Assembly (NCBI GenBank): GCA_964017065.1
Contig: OZ024786.1
Span: 7,693,047-7,757,046, forward strand
Source: Haliclona indistincta
Lineage: Eukaryota; Porifera; Demospongiae; Haplosclerida; Chalinidae
Length of the DNA: 64,000 nucleotides
Reading direction: 5' to 3'
In this document: positions 12,701-23,408 of the stretch, in pieces
How positions within the stretch are numbered: position 1 is the stretch's first letter
How the letters are laid out: each line of letters opens with the position of its first letter
Program-made: the position numbers and the translations under genes
Notes under the pieces: generated by a model
Told to the model about the DNA's origin: nothing
What the model saw: only the letters and a program-made list of their open reading frames with translations
Databases searched by the model: none

Positions 12701-13382
12701 CTGTGGAAGTAGTGGTGTATGTTGAGGAGCTAATCTTGAATTCATGGTGACAGTTGGTACACCTAGCTGAAATGACAGTAGCCAATCCCACATGTGTTTC
12801 TCCTTCAAGCATGCAATATCCACCACACTTTGCACTGTGTGAAGTAAGATGTTCTATTGACTTTGATAGTTCTGTCATGTTCATTATGCGACTACCGGTG
12901 ATAGTAGGAGCGTGCTCAGCAGGATTCCATCTTCTTGATATTGCTGTTGTTGCCCTGCCTTTCTTCAAAACACTTGAATAGCTTGCTCGGTCTGAGCTTG
13001 GCTGATATTTTGCCTTGCGCTTGCTATCGGGCACAGCAGCAGTCGAAGTGGATGCCTGTATATAATAATTTTTAAAAAAGCAGTATTTTTTATTAACACA
13101 CATTATTTTCACAATAGTAATTCTGTTGTACACTCACCTGAGATGTCAGACGTTTGCTGGGTTGAGGTTCGTTCTGAAAAGAACGGGTTTGTTGTTCAGA
13201 AAGCTCGGAATTATCGTCAGCTTGATGCATTGAAGTAGCCATTGTAACGAGCGACTGGAACATGCAGAGCTTCGCGCCTTGTATTCATATTACGCGCGGT
13301 TTACCCAGGCGAACAGCTTGTGCATAGTTATGGTAACCACAACTATGAATAATTCTACGCGTTAATGACCGTACCCGCCACC
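9789..13382 (-). mobile_element. Intact TTAA-target DNA transposon (Kolobok-like)
   Basis: The 3594-bp element starts with ggtggcgggtac (9789-9800) and ends with the exact reverse complement (13371-13382). TTAA stands on both sides (9785-9788 and 13383-13386). A paralogous copy of the flanking repeat at 21021-21200 has a single TTAA at the same place and no insert, which fixes both the ends and the 4-bp target duplication. TTAA duplication is known for the piggyBac and Kolobok superfamilies. The encoded protein is of the Mutator-like-transposase-domain type fused to YqaJ and not of piggyBac type, so I infer a Kolobok-like element. The gene occupies 10343-13242. Confidence 0.85.
10343..13242 (-). 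CDS. Transposase fused to YqaJ-type exonuclease (3 exons, 913 aa)
   Basis: Exons are 13138-13242, 11379-13055 and 10343-11302. They have GT-AG introns of 82 and 76 nt and total 2742 nt, exactly 914 codons with stop. The N-terminal 594 residues match the Mutator-like transposase domain: paired Cys motifs (CGGYC; CTNC), a first acidic block VVADGGW, a Cys cluster CSVCAV, a second acidic block MVADGDSS, and CANHAVK. Residues from about 595 form a YqaJ nuclease domain with TASNFG, a PDG in LACSPDG, VEFKCP and YYYQVQGQ. The first part should cut and join element ends. YqaJ belongs to the lambda-exonuclease-like PD-(D/E)XK fold and may process ends. The start is the first ATG (13242), 140 bp inside the terminal repeat. 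No stop or frameshift was found. Confidence 0.85.
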
Positions 13383-13475
13383 TTAAGTTGATAATAGTCA
13401 AAATATTTTTTCTCAATGTTGCACTGAATGATTAATTTAAATAATGATGATAATAATTGTCTTGATAATAATAAT
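13383..13475. repeat. Target repeat of the TTAA transposon, right part
   Basis: Continues the repeat interrupted at 9788. It shares tttttctcaatgttgcactg and ttgtcttgataataataatc with 21120-21195. Similarity fades after about 13475. Confidence 0.8.
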
Positions 13476-13975
13476 CTTTTTGTGGCCCTTGGTGAGTACC
13501 TTTGGTATGATGGTTAAATATATTGATGATCTTTGCTGCTTTCTATATTATAGCCCCACATTTGCGGCCCTCTCCTCCGCCATGGCCTTTTTTACCTTGC
13601 CTGAGCTTAGCAACTTAGCAGCTTAGCTCCCGGGCCGCTACAGAATCTTTCATCGTCATCCTGGTGTAGCGCCAGGTACTCTAACTCTGCCCATTGGTTC
13701 TCTAGCCGTCTATCATCTCGCCATTAAATTCCTCTACTGAAGCAAAATAATTAACGATTTATGTCTTTTATAATCATGATTAGACTACTCATGAATAATT
13801 AATGAGGCAAAAGCCTTTGATCTTTCAGGTTAGACACAGGGTGTTTATGTCAGTTAGATTCCTCTTGCATAAATACAAGGTAAATCACATATTTTCAATT
13901 TGACACATTAAGTGATCACAAGTTGCAAGGTATGCAGCAAAAGGTCAATACTTCACATTTCGGTTAAAGGTGAAG

Positions 13976-14869
13976 TTAAAAGTCATTGATACTCCTTTCT
14001 TCTGCTTTTGCACACATTTCTTTTATCAGCGTTGACAGTTTATTGCATCCAATAACCTGTGAGCCAAAGTTTGGTGGATTGGAGTTGGAAAGAGGTTTCC
14101 GATAGAATGCACCTTTGTCTGGGATGTATCTGAAGTATAGGCAATATATTTCAACAATACAACGACCTTCAAGCTGTGGCTGTGCATAAATTTTAAGATC
14201 TTTGACCTACTGATGCAAGCCACCTTTGACGTTCTTAAACGATCGTCCCTTAAACCGAAGGTATCGCCCCACCAAGTCTTCGTCTATTTCAAACTGCTCA
14301 CGACAGAGGTCTCTATGCTCGTCAACCCCTCTTAATCCAAATAACTTGCAGTTGTAAAAGAATACTATGTTCGTCAGACCTTGTGAATTGTCAACATCAA
14401 AGACTCCAGTAGACCACAATGCCTGTTCAACTCCAGCGGATGTCAGTTCCTTCATTCTTGCATCGAGAGTCTGGCGTAGACGACCAAAGGTGGGATCAGC
14501 AGTGTTAAGGAATCCAATGTCGTGTTGTCCACATTCTCGAACGTGACGCTGTATGCCTGCGACGATACTGTGAAGACTTCTTGCCGGATAGGGCGCCCCA
14601 TCCTGTCGTCGTACTTCAAGGACAAATCGGCACATCTTCTGCTGTATATTCGCCGCATCCATACTCACTAGATCGCCATCTTCTTCACGTGCAGTGCACC
14701 AGCTATGAAACACCGATATCGCCCTCGACGATTGCCTGCGTGTTTTGTCAGGTACGCGTGCAGAAATGGCTTGGCTCACTTCGCGTTCACTTGTGGCATG
14801 ACCAAAACGGTTGATCAGCTCAGAGTTTGTTAGCTGGAAGTCGTCCAAATCCGTTGGAACAGCATCCAT
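13976..14869 (-). pseudogene. Crypton-type tyrosine recombinase relative with one internal stop
   Basis: From the ATG at 14869 a 220-codon frame runs to a TAG at 14207-14209. The same frame then continues open for 76 more codons to 13976. Visible blocks are FFYNCKLFGLRGVDEHRDL before the stop, and GAFYRKPL, PNFGSQVIGCNKLS after it. This resembles the Crypton-derived DUF3504/ZMYM-type family, whose members have a helical N-terminal domain followed by a tyrosine-recombinase fold. The conserved continuation on both sides of a single TAG argues for a recent nonsense mutation and against a real C-terminus. The element ends were not identified. Alternatively it is a host gene of the ZMYM/QRICH group that lost function. 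Confidence 0.6.
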
Positions 14870-14879
14870 CTCGTCGCAA

Positions 14880-15994
14880 CCGCGTGGTCTAAATCTGTTA
14901 GATGACCGGAAGGAGGGATCTAACTAATACTTAGCACCAAAAGGATATTTGTGGTCATCATCTTGTCTTTGTACATGTCCTCTAAGCCAATTCACTTCAT
15001 CTAATAGTAATTGATTCTCTCCCTCTAAATCCCTTCTATCCTCAAAACCCCTATCCCCCTGCCACAACTTCAAAGTATTTCCCATAGAATCGATCTATAA
15101 TCTTGATCTCATATTTGGATACTGGTCATGCCCTTGTTGTAAACATTAACAGTAACATCATTGCCCTTTAAACATTTGCTGTCTTCTTTGTCTGTTGTAC
15201 TTGGCAATATCTTCGGCTTTAGTCTCCTATCTTCAATTTTGAACAATTTTTCTAATTTTTCTTTCCATTCACTATTTTCTATCGTAGACAGCATCTTCAC
15301 TTTGTTTTGTCTTGCCATCGAACTCCTCAAACCATACGACCATAGCTGCTGCAGTACTAGTACTCATGATGAATGACTGTGTTACTCTTTTGTTCCGCTA
15401 AATCGTAAAGTGAATGTTTATGTAAAGAGCGCTGGGGATTCACATCTTTATACAGTTGTGATGTAGCTTCTCCTTGTCCTTTTCCGTGCTGCACACTAAG
15501 CTATCAGGTTGGGAAACAAAAGCTCTAGAAAGATATTAAACAGAGATAATCTATTAATAAGAACAATACCTGTACTAATTAGTGTTATAGTACAAGGTGA
15601 AAACCTGCTGTGCATTGAAACATTCACTTTACATAAACTTGAATCATACAATGAAGTACAGACTTTGCTGGATGGTCTTCACCAACCAGTTTTTCTTCCT
15701 CACATGACCTTTTTCCCTGTTCGATGCAAAAACTACTTGCATTCCTCTCCTGTCTACCCTCATTTGTATGCTCCAATTCCTAGTTTCTTTAGATCTCCGA
15801 AGAAGGTGAATTTATTAAAAACATTTCTAAGTCAATTATTAAGTCTGAGATAAGCCAAAATCTGAATACAACTCCAAACTTCTGCCATATGTGATGTAAT
15901 CTTCATTAAAGTCTCGTAATAGTTCTAAATGATAGAATAAACTATAATCTAGTAATAAACTGCTGGTAGACAAATATCTTGTTAAATGTCTCGT
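14880..15994. other. Stretch without a recognised gene
   Basis: Open frames at 15109-15330 (minus, Lys/Glu-rich) and 15509-15853 (plus, 114 codons) lack motifs I recognise. The plus frame might be a decayed coding piece, but no splice partner or homologue is evident. Confidence 0.4.
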
Positions 15995-16037
15995 GTAATT
16001 AACTACGTTCAACTGATGGCTCCATTGAACTACATTT
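15995..16037. repeat. Terminal direct repeat of the retrotransposon, 3' copy
   Basis: 43 bp, essentially identical to 20980-21022. It sits beyond the recombinase gene. In Ngaro-type elements split direct repeats occur at the ends. Only this short shared part is visible, so the full A1-B1-A2-B2 layout is not confirmed. Confidence 0.7.
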
Positions 16038-16325
16038 AATTACTTTCTCCTTTAGGTTATGGACAGACATCGGGATTATGAATATCGTTAAGGGTAAACC
16101 ACGCCCCTATAATTATAGGCGGGGCTTACCTATGGGCTAATGTGTATGTACCAGGCTAACAGCACAACCATCCCTGTGACAGTATAGGTGGTGTTAACTG
16201 AGGCACAATTATTTACTGATAATAGATTATAATTCATAATAAATCACTCTCATGCATAATTCATTAGCCCTATCAACTCCCTTGAGCTTGCTCTGTTCTT
16301 TCCCGCATGCACTGTCCTCCACTTC

Positions 16326-17312
16326 CTACTCTCCTCTCGCGGTTCCGAACTTTGATAAGACGCTTGAGATCCCTTTTAACTCCTCTCGAGGTATACGCAC
16401 ATATAACAGGTAGGCTGCACTCTCCCATCTTCCCAAAGTCTTTATGATGCTGTCTTCAAGGTTCATGGCCGCCGCCGTGGTCGCTGCTCCAGCTCGAAAG
16501 CTATGGCCCGAGTATTGGGAAGCGTTTGTGAACCCGAGTGCAATCAGGGCCTGGCGAACTCGGGCTACAAAATGGGGGCGAGTTAATGGCGACCCATCTT
16601 CTTGGATCAGTAGCGGGCCGGGAGCCCCGCCCCTCATTTTCAAGTAGTCGAATGAGGCCTTTACCTGGCACAGATCGTTGCCGGTTGCTCCCAGCACGAT
16701 GTCCACCCCCCGGCGAAAGGGGTCGGTCTTAGATTGCTTGATCGTGATTTGCACCATAGTGGGCTGGCTGAGGTCGTCGGTAGCTATGTCAGCTAGAGCT
16801 AAATGCTGGGTAGGGTCGAAGCCCGTTTTCTTATCCATCATCAACTCGCCTGCCCGCATGAAGCCAAAGAAGCATACAGTAGCCGTTGCCCAGAGCAGCG
16901 TCTCCTCGTAGTCCTTTCCCACGCGAGACCACTGAGCGCGAAACCGCCGAAGTATCCTCGGGGTAATGGGAAGCTTCCTCTTCGTAGCCCGCCCCTGCTT
17001 ACCCTGGTCAACCTTGATGCCCTTGAGGATTCGGTCTAGCCTCGGCATGCTTGTATCGAATGGATTGCCCAAGCCGTAATCTATTTGCAGGCTTCTGACT
17101 GATGCTAGGTACGATTTCACGGTGCTGTGACCCAACCCCTTTCTCCCTAAGTAGGCAGCAAAATAACACAGCAATTCCTGAGTAACAGGCAATACGTCAA
17201 CAATTTTGTACAGTGAGCAAAATTCGAGGAACCTCTTTTGCCCCGAGTTGTAGACCTTCTTTGTAGAGGGAGCTAGACTCTCCGAGTAATAATGTTGAAC
17301 AGCTCCCTCCAA
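16326..17312 (-). CDS. Tyrosine recombinase of the DIRS/Ngaro-like element
   Basis: 328 residues. An N-terminal helical core-binding domain (about 1-110) is followed by the catalytic domain with the family signature: Arg153 in GFMRAGEL, His270 and Arg273 in SGHSFRAGA, and a Tyr at 301/304 in SAAYLLYVR, preceded by GRW. It would integrate the circular cDNA by strand exchange, without target duplication. It overlaps the 3' end of the RT frame by 40 bp, so translation probably depends on reinitiation or a frame change. The length is normal for the family and no break is seen. Confidence 0.85.
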   Translation of the reverse strand: MEGAVQHYYSESLAPSTKKVYNSGQKRFLEFCSLYKIVDVLPVTQELLCYFAAYLGRKGLGHSTVKSYLASVRSLQIDYGLGNPFDTSMPRLDRILKGIKVDQGKQGRATKRKLPITPRILRRFRAQWSRVGKDYEETLLWATATVCFFGFMRAGELMMDKKTGFDPTQHLALADIATDDLSQPTMVQITIKQSKTDPFRRGVDIVLGATGNDLCQVKASFDYLKMRGGAPGPLLIQEDGSPLTRPHFVARVRQALIALGFTNASQYSGHSFRAGAATTAAAMNLEDSIIKTLGRWESAAYLLYVRIPREELKGISSVLSKFGTARGE

Positions 17313-19059
17313 ATCGGGCAGAGCCAGTTTGCCTCTCTCAGATGTAGCAGTTGGACGACCTCCTGCGGAATTATGTCCGGGATTCTTGCCATTGTCTTGG
17401 GGGCCTGCGACAAAAACAGGTTAATTTGATTCCTCGAAATTGCATCAGCTAGTTTGTTGTCCTTGCCGGGGGTGTGTTTCGCACAAAACCAAAAATTATA
17501 CTTGGCCGCACAAAAAACCACGCACCTCAAGTAACCCATGAGAACATCATCCCTGGTGTACAGTTTAGATAGTATCATGACTACTGACATGTTGTCGCTG
17601 TTAAACTGCACCATCTTTCCTTCCCACTGCCTTCCCCAGATAAAGCTCGCGATTACGATCGGAATGAGTTCTTTGTGGGCTATCGACTGGGTACTCAGTG
17701 ACATTGACCATGGGAGGATGAGCCAGCTGTTAATGGCTAGAGCACCACACCCCCATGAGCCAGAGGCGTCAGACCACACCTTAACGTCAGGTTGGTCCCT
17801 CCTAGACTTCCAAAAGAGGGAAATACCCTTCCATGAATCCATGAAAGAGAGCCACCACTGTAAGTCCCCTCGAGCTTTTAGGTTGAGCCTCACTGGATGG
17901 TCCGGGCCTCCGGGCCGCGCTGTGAGCCCATACAGGTACCGCACGAAACACCGTCCTGGTCTCACCACCTTGGCTGCATGCTGCAGCTTGCCAGCCAAGG
18001 ACTGCACTTCCCGCTTTGACGCGACTTTCCTTCCTTGCCATGTCCGAAGCGTGATCCTGAGCTCTTCAATCTTCCGATTCGGAAGCACGAGCTGCATTGT
18101 TTGCGAGTCTATCGTGATACCGAGGATCTCCAATCGAGTTTCCGGGCCTTCTCTTTTTTCTTCTGCCAGAGGCACGCCTAGTCGGTGGCAAACCGACTCC
18201 AATGTCAGCAAATCAGCCTCGCACCGTGTTGTTGATGAAGCCATCACTATGAAGTCATCCAGGTAGTGAGCAATATTCTGAACTCCTTGTGTGAGTGCAA
18301 TGTACTGGATGGCATCGGCAATGACGTTAAAGAGCTTTGGGGCTGTTCTCAGGCCGAATGGTAGGACAGAGTCAACAAACTTGCTGCCATTCCACTCCAT
18401 TCCAAGGAGGATTCGGTCGGCTGGATGAACCGGTACGTTCCTAAATGCGCTCTTTACATCGATTTTCGCCATGAATGTACCATTTCCTAGCGTTTTTACT
18501 CGTTCAGCTATCATGTCTATCGATACGTAGGACAATGAAGCTAGTTCCGACGCAATGCCCTCGTTAATGCTAGCTCCATGAGGGGCCGAGAGGTCCACTA
18601 TCAGGCGCCATGACCCCGAGGTCTTTTTTGGTATGACCCCGAATGGGCTGACATGGAGGTGTGGCATTGATGACCGAGGAAAAGGGCCCAATACTCTTCC
18701 CCGAGCGCACTCCTTGTCGATGTACTCCTGGACTACGTCCGGATGTTCTAGGCATGATAGTAGGTTGTGTGACGATGACCTACGACGATAACTGTGGTTG
18801 AAGCCTATACGAAAACCTTTCTCTAAGCCGTTTAGTATGAAGTTGCACAGCTCTCTGTCCGGATGTGGCTGCAGGAGGACATTCCATTCGTGCAGCTTGT
18901 CAGTCAAAGGGGAATGAATTCCCTCTAGTACAGCTGGAATGGGAGCTGTCCCCACTTTCTCGTCCATGATCTTCAAGTCATCTAGGTACACATATTTTCC
19001 CTCGACGACATTACCTTCCCAGTGGCCCTTTACTCTGATGGGCTCTTCGTCCTCCGACT
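17273..19059 (-). CDS. Reverse transcriptase-RNase H of the DIRS/Ngaro-like element
   Basis: About 600 residues. Motifs in order: KIDVKSAFR (motif A, about 211-219), LPFGLRTAP (motif B, about 245-253), YLDD (motif C, 278-281), a thumb region with LGITIDSQ, then an RNase H domain starting WSDASGSWGCGAL. The frame opens upstream of an acceptor-like ttattgcag at 19060, so the mature protein may begin by splicing; otherwise it starts at an ATG at 19096. It copies element RNA into DNA. No internal stop. Its 3' end overlaps the recombinase gene. Confidence 0.85.
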
Positions 19060-19257
19060 CTGCAATAACAACAATAAAACAATGACCTATTGTCACCCAT
19101 TATAGCCCTTCACCATACAGTTATACGTAGTACTTAAACAAAACAACAACTGCAAGTGAGACATGGTTGTTCATTGCAAGTGATACATGTTGTTGTGTAT
19201 AATAGTTTCCTTGCGGGACTGAGTCACATCCCTAGTGGGATGGAGATAACGCAAGTA

Positions 19258-20838
19258 CTACTTGTCCTTCTTAGGGCAGGAGGTCTGTGTATGGGGGCCT
19301 CCGCAGTCGTAGCATACGTGAAGAAATTCACAATTCTCCCTTGTGCACTTTCCCGAGTAACTAAAGGGATAACACACCGCTCCTTTCCACTGCTTTTCTC
19401 TTCCAGCTTTCAGCTTCTTAGTTGGACCAATGGCGGGAGACACTGCTTTCCGTTTTCCTTTATCATTCGTGTCACTACCCATTGATGGAGACCTAGGCTG
19501 CTCGCCTGCGCTCTGCCGGCATACGGTATCGCTCCAGAGGGAGACGTCTTTAACTCCCCAGTTTCCCAGGTTCCCTCTTGCGGCAGCCAATCTGCGGAAC
19601 TGGAAATCGTAAGCCAGCCAGCCCAAGCCTTTGTACTCTCTAGCCCCTTTGACGATGAGGGCGCCATAAGCCAGCAAATCGTTTGTATGTTCCGGGTGCT
19701 TTCTGTTGCGCACTGTTGCGTACAGTAAGAAGGCTTCCATCCAGGAGCCAATGTCTGGAATCCCTTTCCTTTGCCCCTTGATGTGGCGTGATTCTGTAAC
19801 CACGATGATACCTTCCTTTGCCAGTTCTGCGTAGGAAGGTTCCTCTGTGCCTGGCTTTTTGGGCAGCAGGTCAACGAAGTCGACATATTCTCCTTTCTCG
19901 ATTTTCCTCACGATCTTTGTGGCGATGGGAGGGAAACCCTCATTGATGAAGGTTAGCTCGTCAGCTGATTTCTCTTTGGAGCCCGAAGGGACCAGCCCCT
20001 CATCCGCCAGCAGGTCCGATAGAGTCACTGGCGCACTGTCTTTCTTCTTTGAGCCCGGAATGACTCCGATTGGAACCGTTTCTGAATCTTTCTCTGCGAG
20101 GCGGTAGAAAGAAAACAGTAAACTTGGTGCTATCACCTTGGGATACAATACAAACACTTTATTACTGTCCGCTAGCCTACTTTCCCAATTGAAAAGGCCC
20201 CGATCGGACTGAGTTTGAAAACTTTGAAAGACCGGCAACTTTCAGCTGATCAGCTCAACTCTGGATAACAATTGACCTAACCCGGTCTGCCTCAGGTCAT
20301 GTGCCATTCGGTTGGCGACAACCTTACAATAAGGGCTATGCTGCAATACTCTAAATTTGATACCCTCTTGGTTCAATTCACTCCACCGTCAGTTGTCGCC
20401 TATGGACCTGACAGACGAATTTGCACGCGATTCGTGCCCTTAGTTTTTACGCTGCCAATAGCAGCCCCGATGCCAGCCCGGTTGGCTCTAGGCCCTGCAC
20501 ACAGGACAATCTGCGTGGTGTGTGAGTATTAGTAGTGAGTTTGTGTATGTGAGTGTGTGCGTGTGTGTGTGTGTGTATGAGCGTGACTGAGAGGTGTGAG
20601 CTCGAGCGTGGTTATCCTTACCAGCATCGTCAGGGGTGTCTGTATCCGTCGTCGCTTGTTTCCTAAGGGGGTTACTTGCCGCGGCCTGGAGCTTCTTTGC
20701 CACTAACTCTGCGATAGCTTCCAGAGCTGTCGGCAACAGGCCGACTTCTAGCGGACCGCCTGTACCGTCCACGTCAGCCGAGCCGTTGCCACCCTTCGAG
20801 CTTCCGGCTTTTTCTTTCCCGGAGCTGTTTTTAGCCAT
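19258..20838 (-). CDS. Gag-like protein with zinc knuckles (2 exons, 350 aa)
   Basis: Exon 1 is 20622-20838 and exon 2 is 19258-20093. The donor ctg|gtaagg and the acceptor ctcgcag are canonical, and the joined length is 1053 nt, 351 codons with stop. The N-terminus is Gly/Ser-rich, followed by a helical segment (ALEAIAELVAKKL). The C-terminus has a C-x8-C-x5-C-x3-H finger (CYPFSYSGKCTRENCEFLH) and a C-x2-C-x3-H-x4-C knuckle (CYDCGGPHTQTSC), suited to RNA packaging. The intron contains a GT-rich microsatellite. The weaker Gag at 26463-27716 shares the order and spacing. Confidence 0.7.
20522..20590. repeat. GT-rich microsatellite inside the Gag intron
   Basis: An alternating gtgtgt tract with interruptions lies in the intron inferred at 20094-20621 of the Gag gene on the opposite strand. 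Confidence 0.8.
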
Positions 20839-20979
20839 GATCAGCGTTGTCAGGTTCACTGTTGAAAGCTCGGTTGAAAGCTCGGTTCACTGTTCTGCCA
20901 GCTGCTGATACAACGTGCTCTGACTGGACGCATGCGCCTAGGCTTGACACGTGGTCTACCTAGTTATAAGTAGCGTCGA

Positions 20980-21022
20980 GTAATTAACTACGTTCAACTG
21001 ATGGCTCCATTGAACTACATTT
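20980..21022. repeat. Terminal direct repeat of the retrotransposon, 5' copy
   Basis: Pairs with 15995-16037. It is followed at once by the repeat that carries the empty TTAA site, so this position also marks the junction between the retrotransposon and an older repeat. Confidence 0.7.
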
Positions 21023-21200
21023 TATTCAGGAATGTATGTATTTTAGATTGTGTTATCACAGCTGATCTCTTAATGTTGAATTGCGTAACTACAACTACTG
21101 TTAAGTTGACAACATTAATCTTTTCAAAATGTTTTTTCTCAATGTTGCACTGAATGATTAATATTATAATAATAATTGTCTTGATAATAATAATCTCATT
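21021..21200. repeat. Uninterrupted copy of the TTAA transposon's target repeat
   Basis: Matches 9717-9788 joined directly to 13387-13475, with one TTAA at 21091-21094 where the other copy holds the 3.6-kb transposon. It shares gctgatctcttaatgttga and tgcgtaactacaactac on the left and caatgttgcactgaatgatt on the right. It serves as the empty-site reference. Confidence 0.85.
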
Positions 21201-21339
21201 ATTTTTGGAATATATTGATAATATTTGCTGGAGTTTTTGGAATTGCTACACCAAGTGAGTACGCAAGCATTATCTCACCTTCATGGTTGCATTGTATGCT
21301 TTCAACAATGCATCAAATGTCGGTTATCCTCTTTTTCTT

Positions 21340-21425
21340 CAATTGATCATGAGGCTGAACTAGCTAGACTGTTGTTCCGTGATAGCTCCTATGTTGGCTA
21401 CCACAGAAGACAGAAGACAACGTGA
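21340..21425. repeat. Diverged piece of interspersed repeat family A
   Basis: A short stretch resembling the part of family A that reads tcatgaggctgaacttgctg and taggataccacagtagac, with several substitutions. It is an older fragment next to the full copy at 21968. Confidence 0.5.
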
Positions 21426-21967
21426 CTCTGTAATATATCTCAAGATGAACTTCATTCGTAGCGTGCTTACAGACACAGAGCGCCCTCACCTCATGTTCGC
21501 TTTCAAGGTCCAGCCAGATCTCGACTAGGAACATAGCTTATCGATTCCTCCTGGTATTGTACAATTCTTCAATACACGCTATTGTACACTTGTCTGAGCT
21601 TACACTGTGGTGTGCACTGACCTTTAAATTATATTAATTTTCCTAATTTTTATTTTATGACCTTTTTAATTTGAAGTAACGCTCCAGTATGTGTAACTGT
21701 GTCGAAGTAAAACTTCTGCACTTTGAATTATTACAATTTATGATTACTTATTCAACTCAACATGCGTGTGTTGCATGGGTTGCTGGAAGTAGATGTCGGA
21801 AGATACTTTTGGCAACAACAGTTGCATTTTTCTATTATAATTAATGTGGGTGCAGTTAAGTCCGAATGGGTGTGACAGTCAGGTCCTCGTTGTCTTGTAG
21901 CGATTAACTCCGAGTGGGTGAGGTAAGCTCTGATTGTGACAGTCGGGTCCTCGTCGTCCTGTAGGGA

Positions 21968-23408
21968 TTAGCTCCCAATGTAGAAAACTATAATATGACG
22001 TGGCTGATTAATTGCTTTCACAGGACAGCATATTCTGTGCAGTCTGGCTGTATAGTCTGGCTCTATAGTTCGGCTTTGACAATCATTAGTTTCCGAAGTT
22101 AGCAGGAGTTAAGTATGACTAGGTATGCAGAAGATTCTTCTGAATGCTGAGTAAAAACTTAGTGATCGAAGATTGGCTTTGTAGTTCCTGTAATTGGTCA
22201 TGAGGCTGAACTTGCTGAACTGTTATTCCATGATAGCTTCTATGTAAGATACCACAGTAGACGGCAACATGATTATCTCAAGGTGAACTTCTTCCTTAAC
22301 TCTACTTTATGTTGAGGACGATGTACAGGATAAAATTTATGAGTTGCATTTTACACAAATCGACCTCCTGTATAGAAATTACTGTGTGTCATTATTGTTG
22401 CACACAGATAAGTGACATACAAAGAACAGAAGACATTTGAAGTAATAATTTACTTTTACTTTTCTGATTCTCTCAACTCCTTTGTACCCTCGACTTTGCA
22501 ATGACGCCAAAAATACAGGATCAAATACAGTGACCTAAGAAAATCCTTTTACAGACATGTTATAAATCTTACGTCTTCTCTTTCTTTTACAAGATCAGAT
22601 ATGTATGACATTATAACCTAAATGTATAGTGCAATTGAATTTAATGCCAATAGTTGATAAACCTTGGATGACAGCTATTGTCCTTTTCTCAAGGTTTCTC
22701 CTCCTGGACAGTGACTCAAGTTATTCCTTACCTTCCATTGCAAATGAATGTAACTATGCAAGATAATATTTTCAAATAGCACCAGAATCTCTTCTTTCGA
22801 CGTTCTGAAGCATGACTGCTTTAGTTAATTGAATTTCAATAATAATTAAGTAGGTAACTGGAACCTTTTATATAATTGAAGCCACCCCTTTTTGAAGACA
22901 AAAGAACTATGGGAATTTGCCTGGTCCAGTTTTTTAGCCATTGTACTGCACCTTCCACTTCTCAATTTTCCCTCTTTGCCACTCAATTCTTCCCACTCAT
23001 TAGCTAAAAAGAGAAAGAGAAGACGTAAGATTTGTATCACACTGCCAGCTATAATGTCTGGGCCTTTGCTCCACATCACCAACAATTCCCATTAGATAGT
23101 TAATGAAAGTTTTATTTCGATGTATAGCAGAGTATGCATATTAAAAAATATTTATTGAAGAACGATCTCTTTAGACTGCACTCACTCAACGAGTCACATG
23201 ACGTGCAATGGCGCAGACGTTTTTGTTTGCCTTGAAGCCGAGCACGTCTGACCTTGAGACAACCTTGGCTTTCTTCGTCACACGTAGTCGTTCTTCGGTG
23301 GAGACTTTGGGATGTTGCACTTTGATGTGCTGCGCCAACTTTTTCAGTGGTTTGCCAAAGTAGCTGCAGCCGACGTAGGGACATAGCTTGAACTTCTGAT
23401 ATGTGTCG
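21968..23408. repeat. Interspersed repeat family A, copy with intact zinc-finger exon
   Basis: A long copy matching 4940-6379 end to end. It keeps the zinc-finger exon open at its right end and stops at the same cag-acceptor-like boundary (23408). Sequence beyond this boundary is unrelated between the two copies, which supports a mobile or duplicated unit with a fixed end. Confidence 0.75.

Larger units (their letters stand above)
15995..21022 (-). mobile_element. DIRS/Ngaro-like tyrosine-recombinase retrotransposon
   Basis: About 5.0 kb carrying, in transcription order on the minus strand, a Gag-like gene, an RT-RNase H frame and a tyrosine-recombinase frame. This order and the use of a tyrosine recombinase in place of a DDE integrase define DIRS-order elements. 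A 43-bp direct repeat (15995-16037 and 20980-21022, beginning gtaattaactacgttcaact) bounds the unit. No target duplication is expected for this order. An imperfect palindrome (about 16095-16130, accacgcccctataattata) lies in the 3' non-coding part. All three reading frames look open, so the copy may be recent. Confidence 0.75.

Noticed and set aside
16444..18266. Plus-strand open frames up to 242 codons opposite the RT and recombinase
   Set aside because: They are shadows of the well-supported minus-strand retrotransposon genes and have no motif of their own.
19060..19258. Splicing of the last Gag codons to the RT frame using a gtagta donor near 19261
   Set aside because: The phase does not fit: the join would put the RT codons out of frame.
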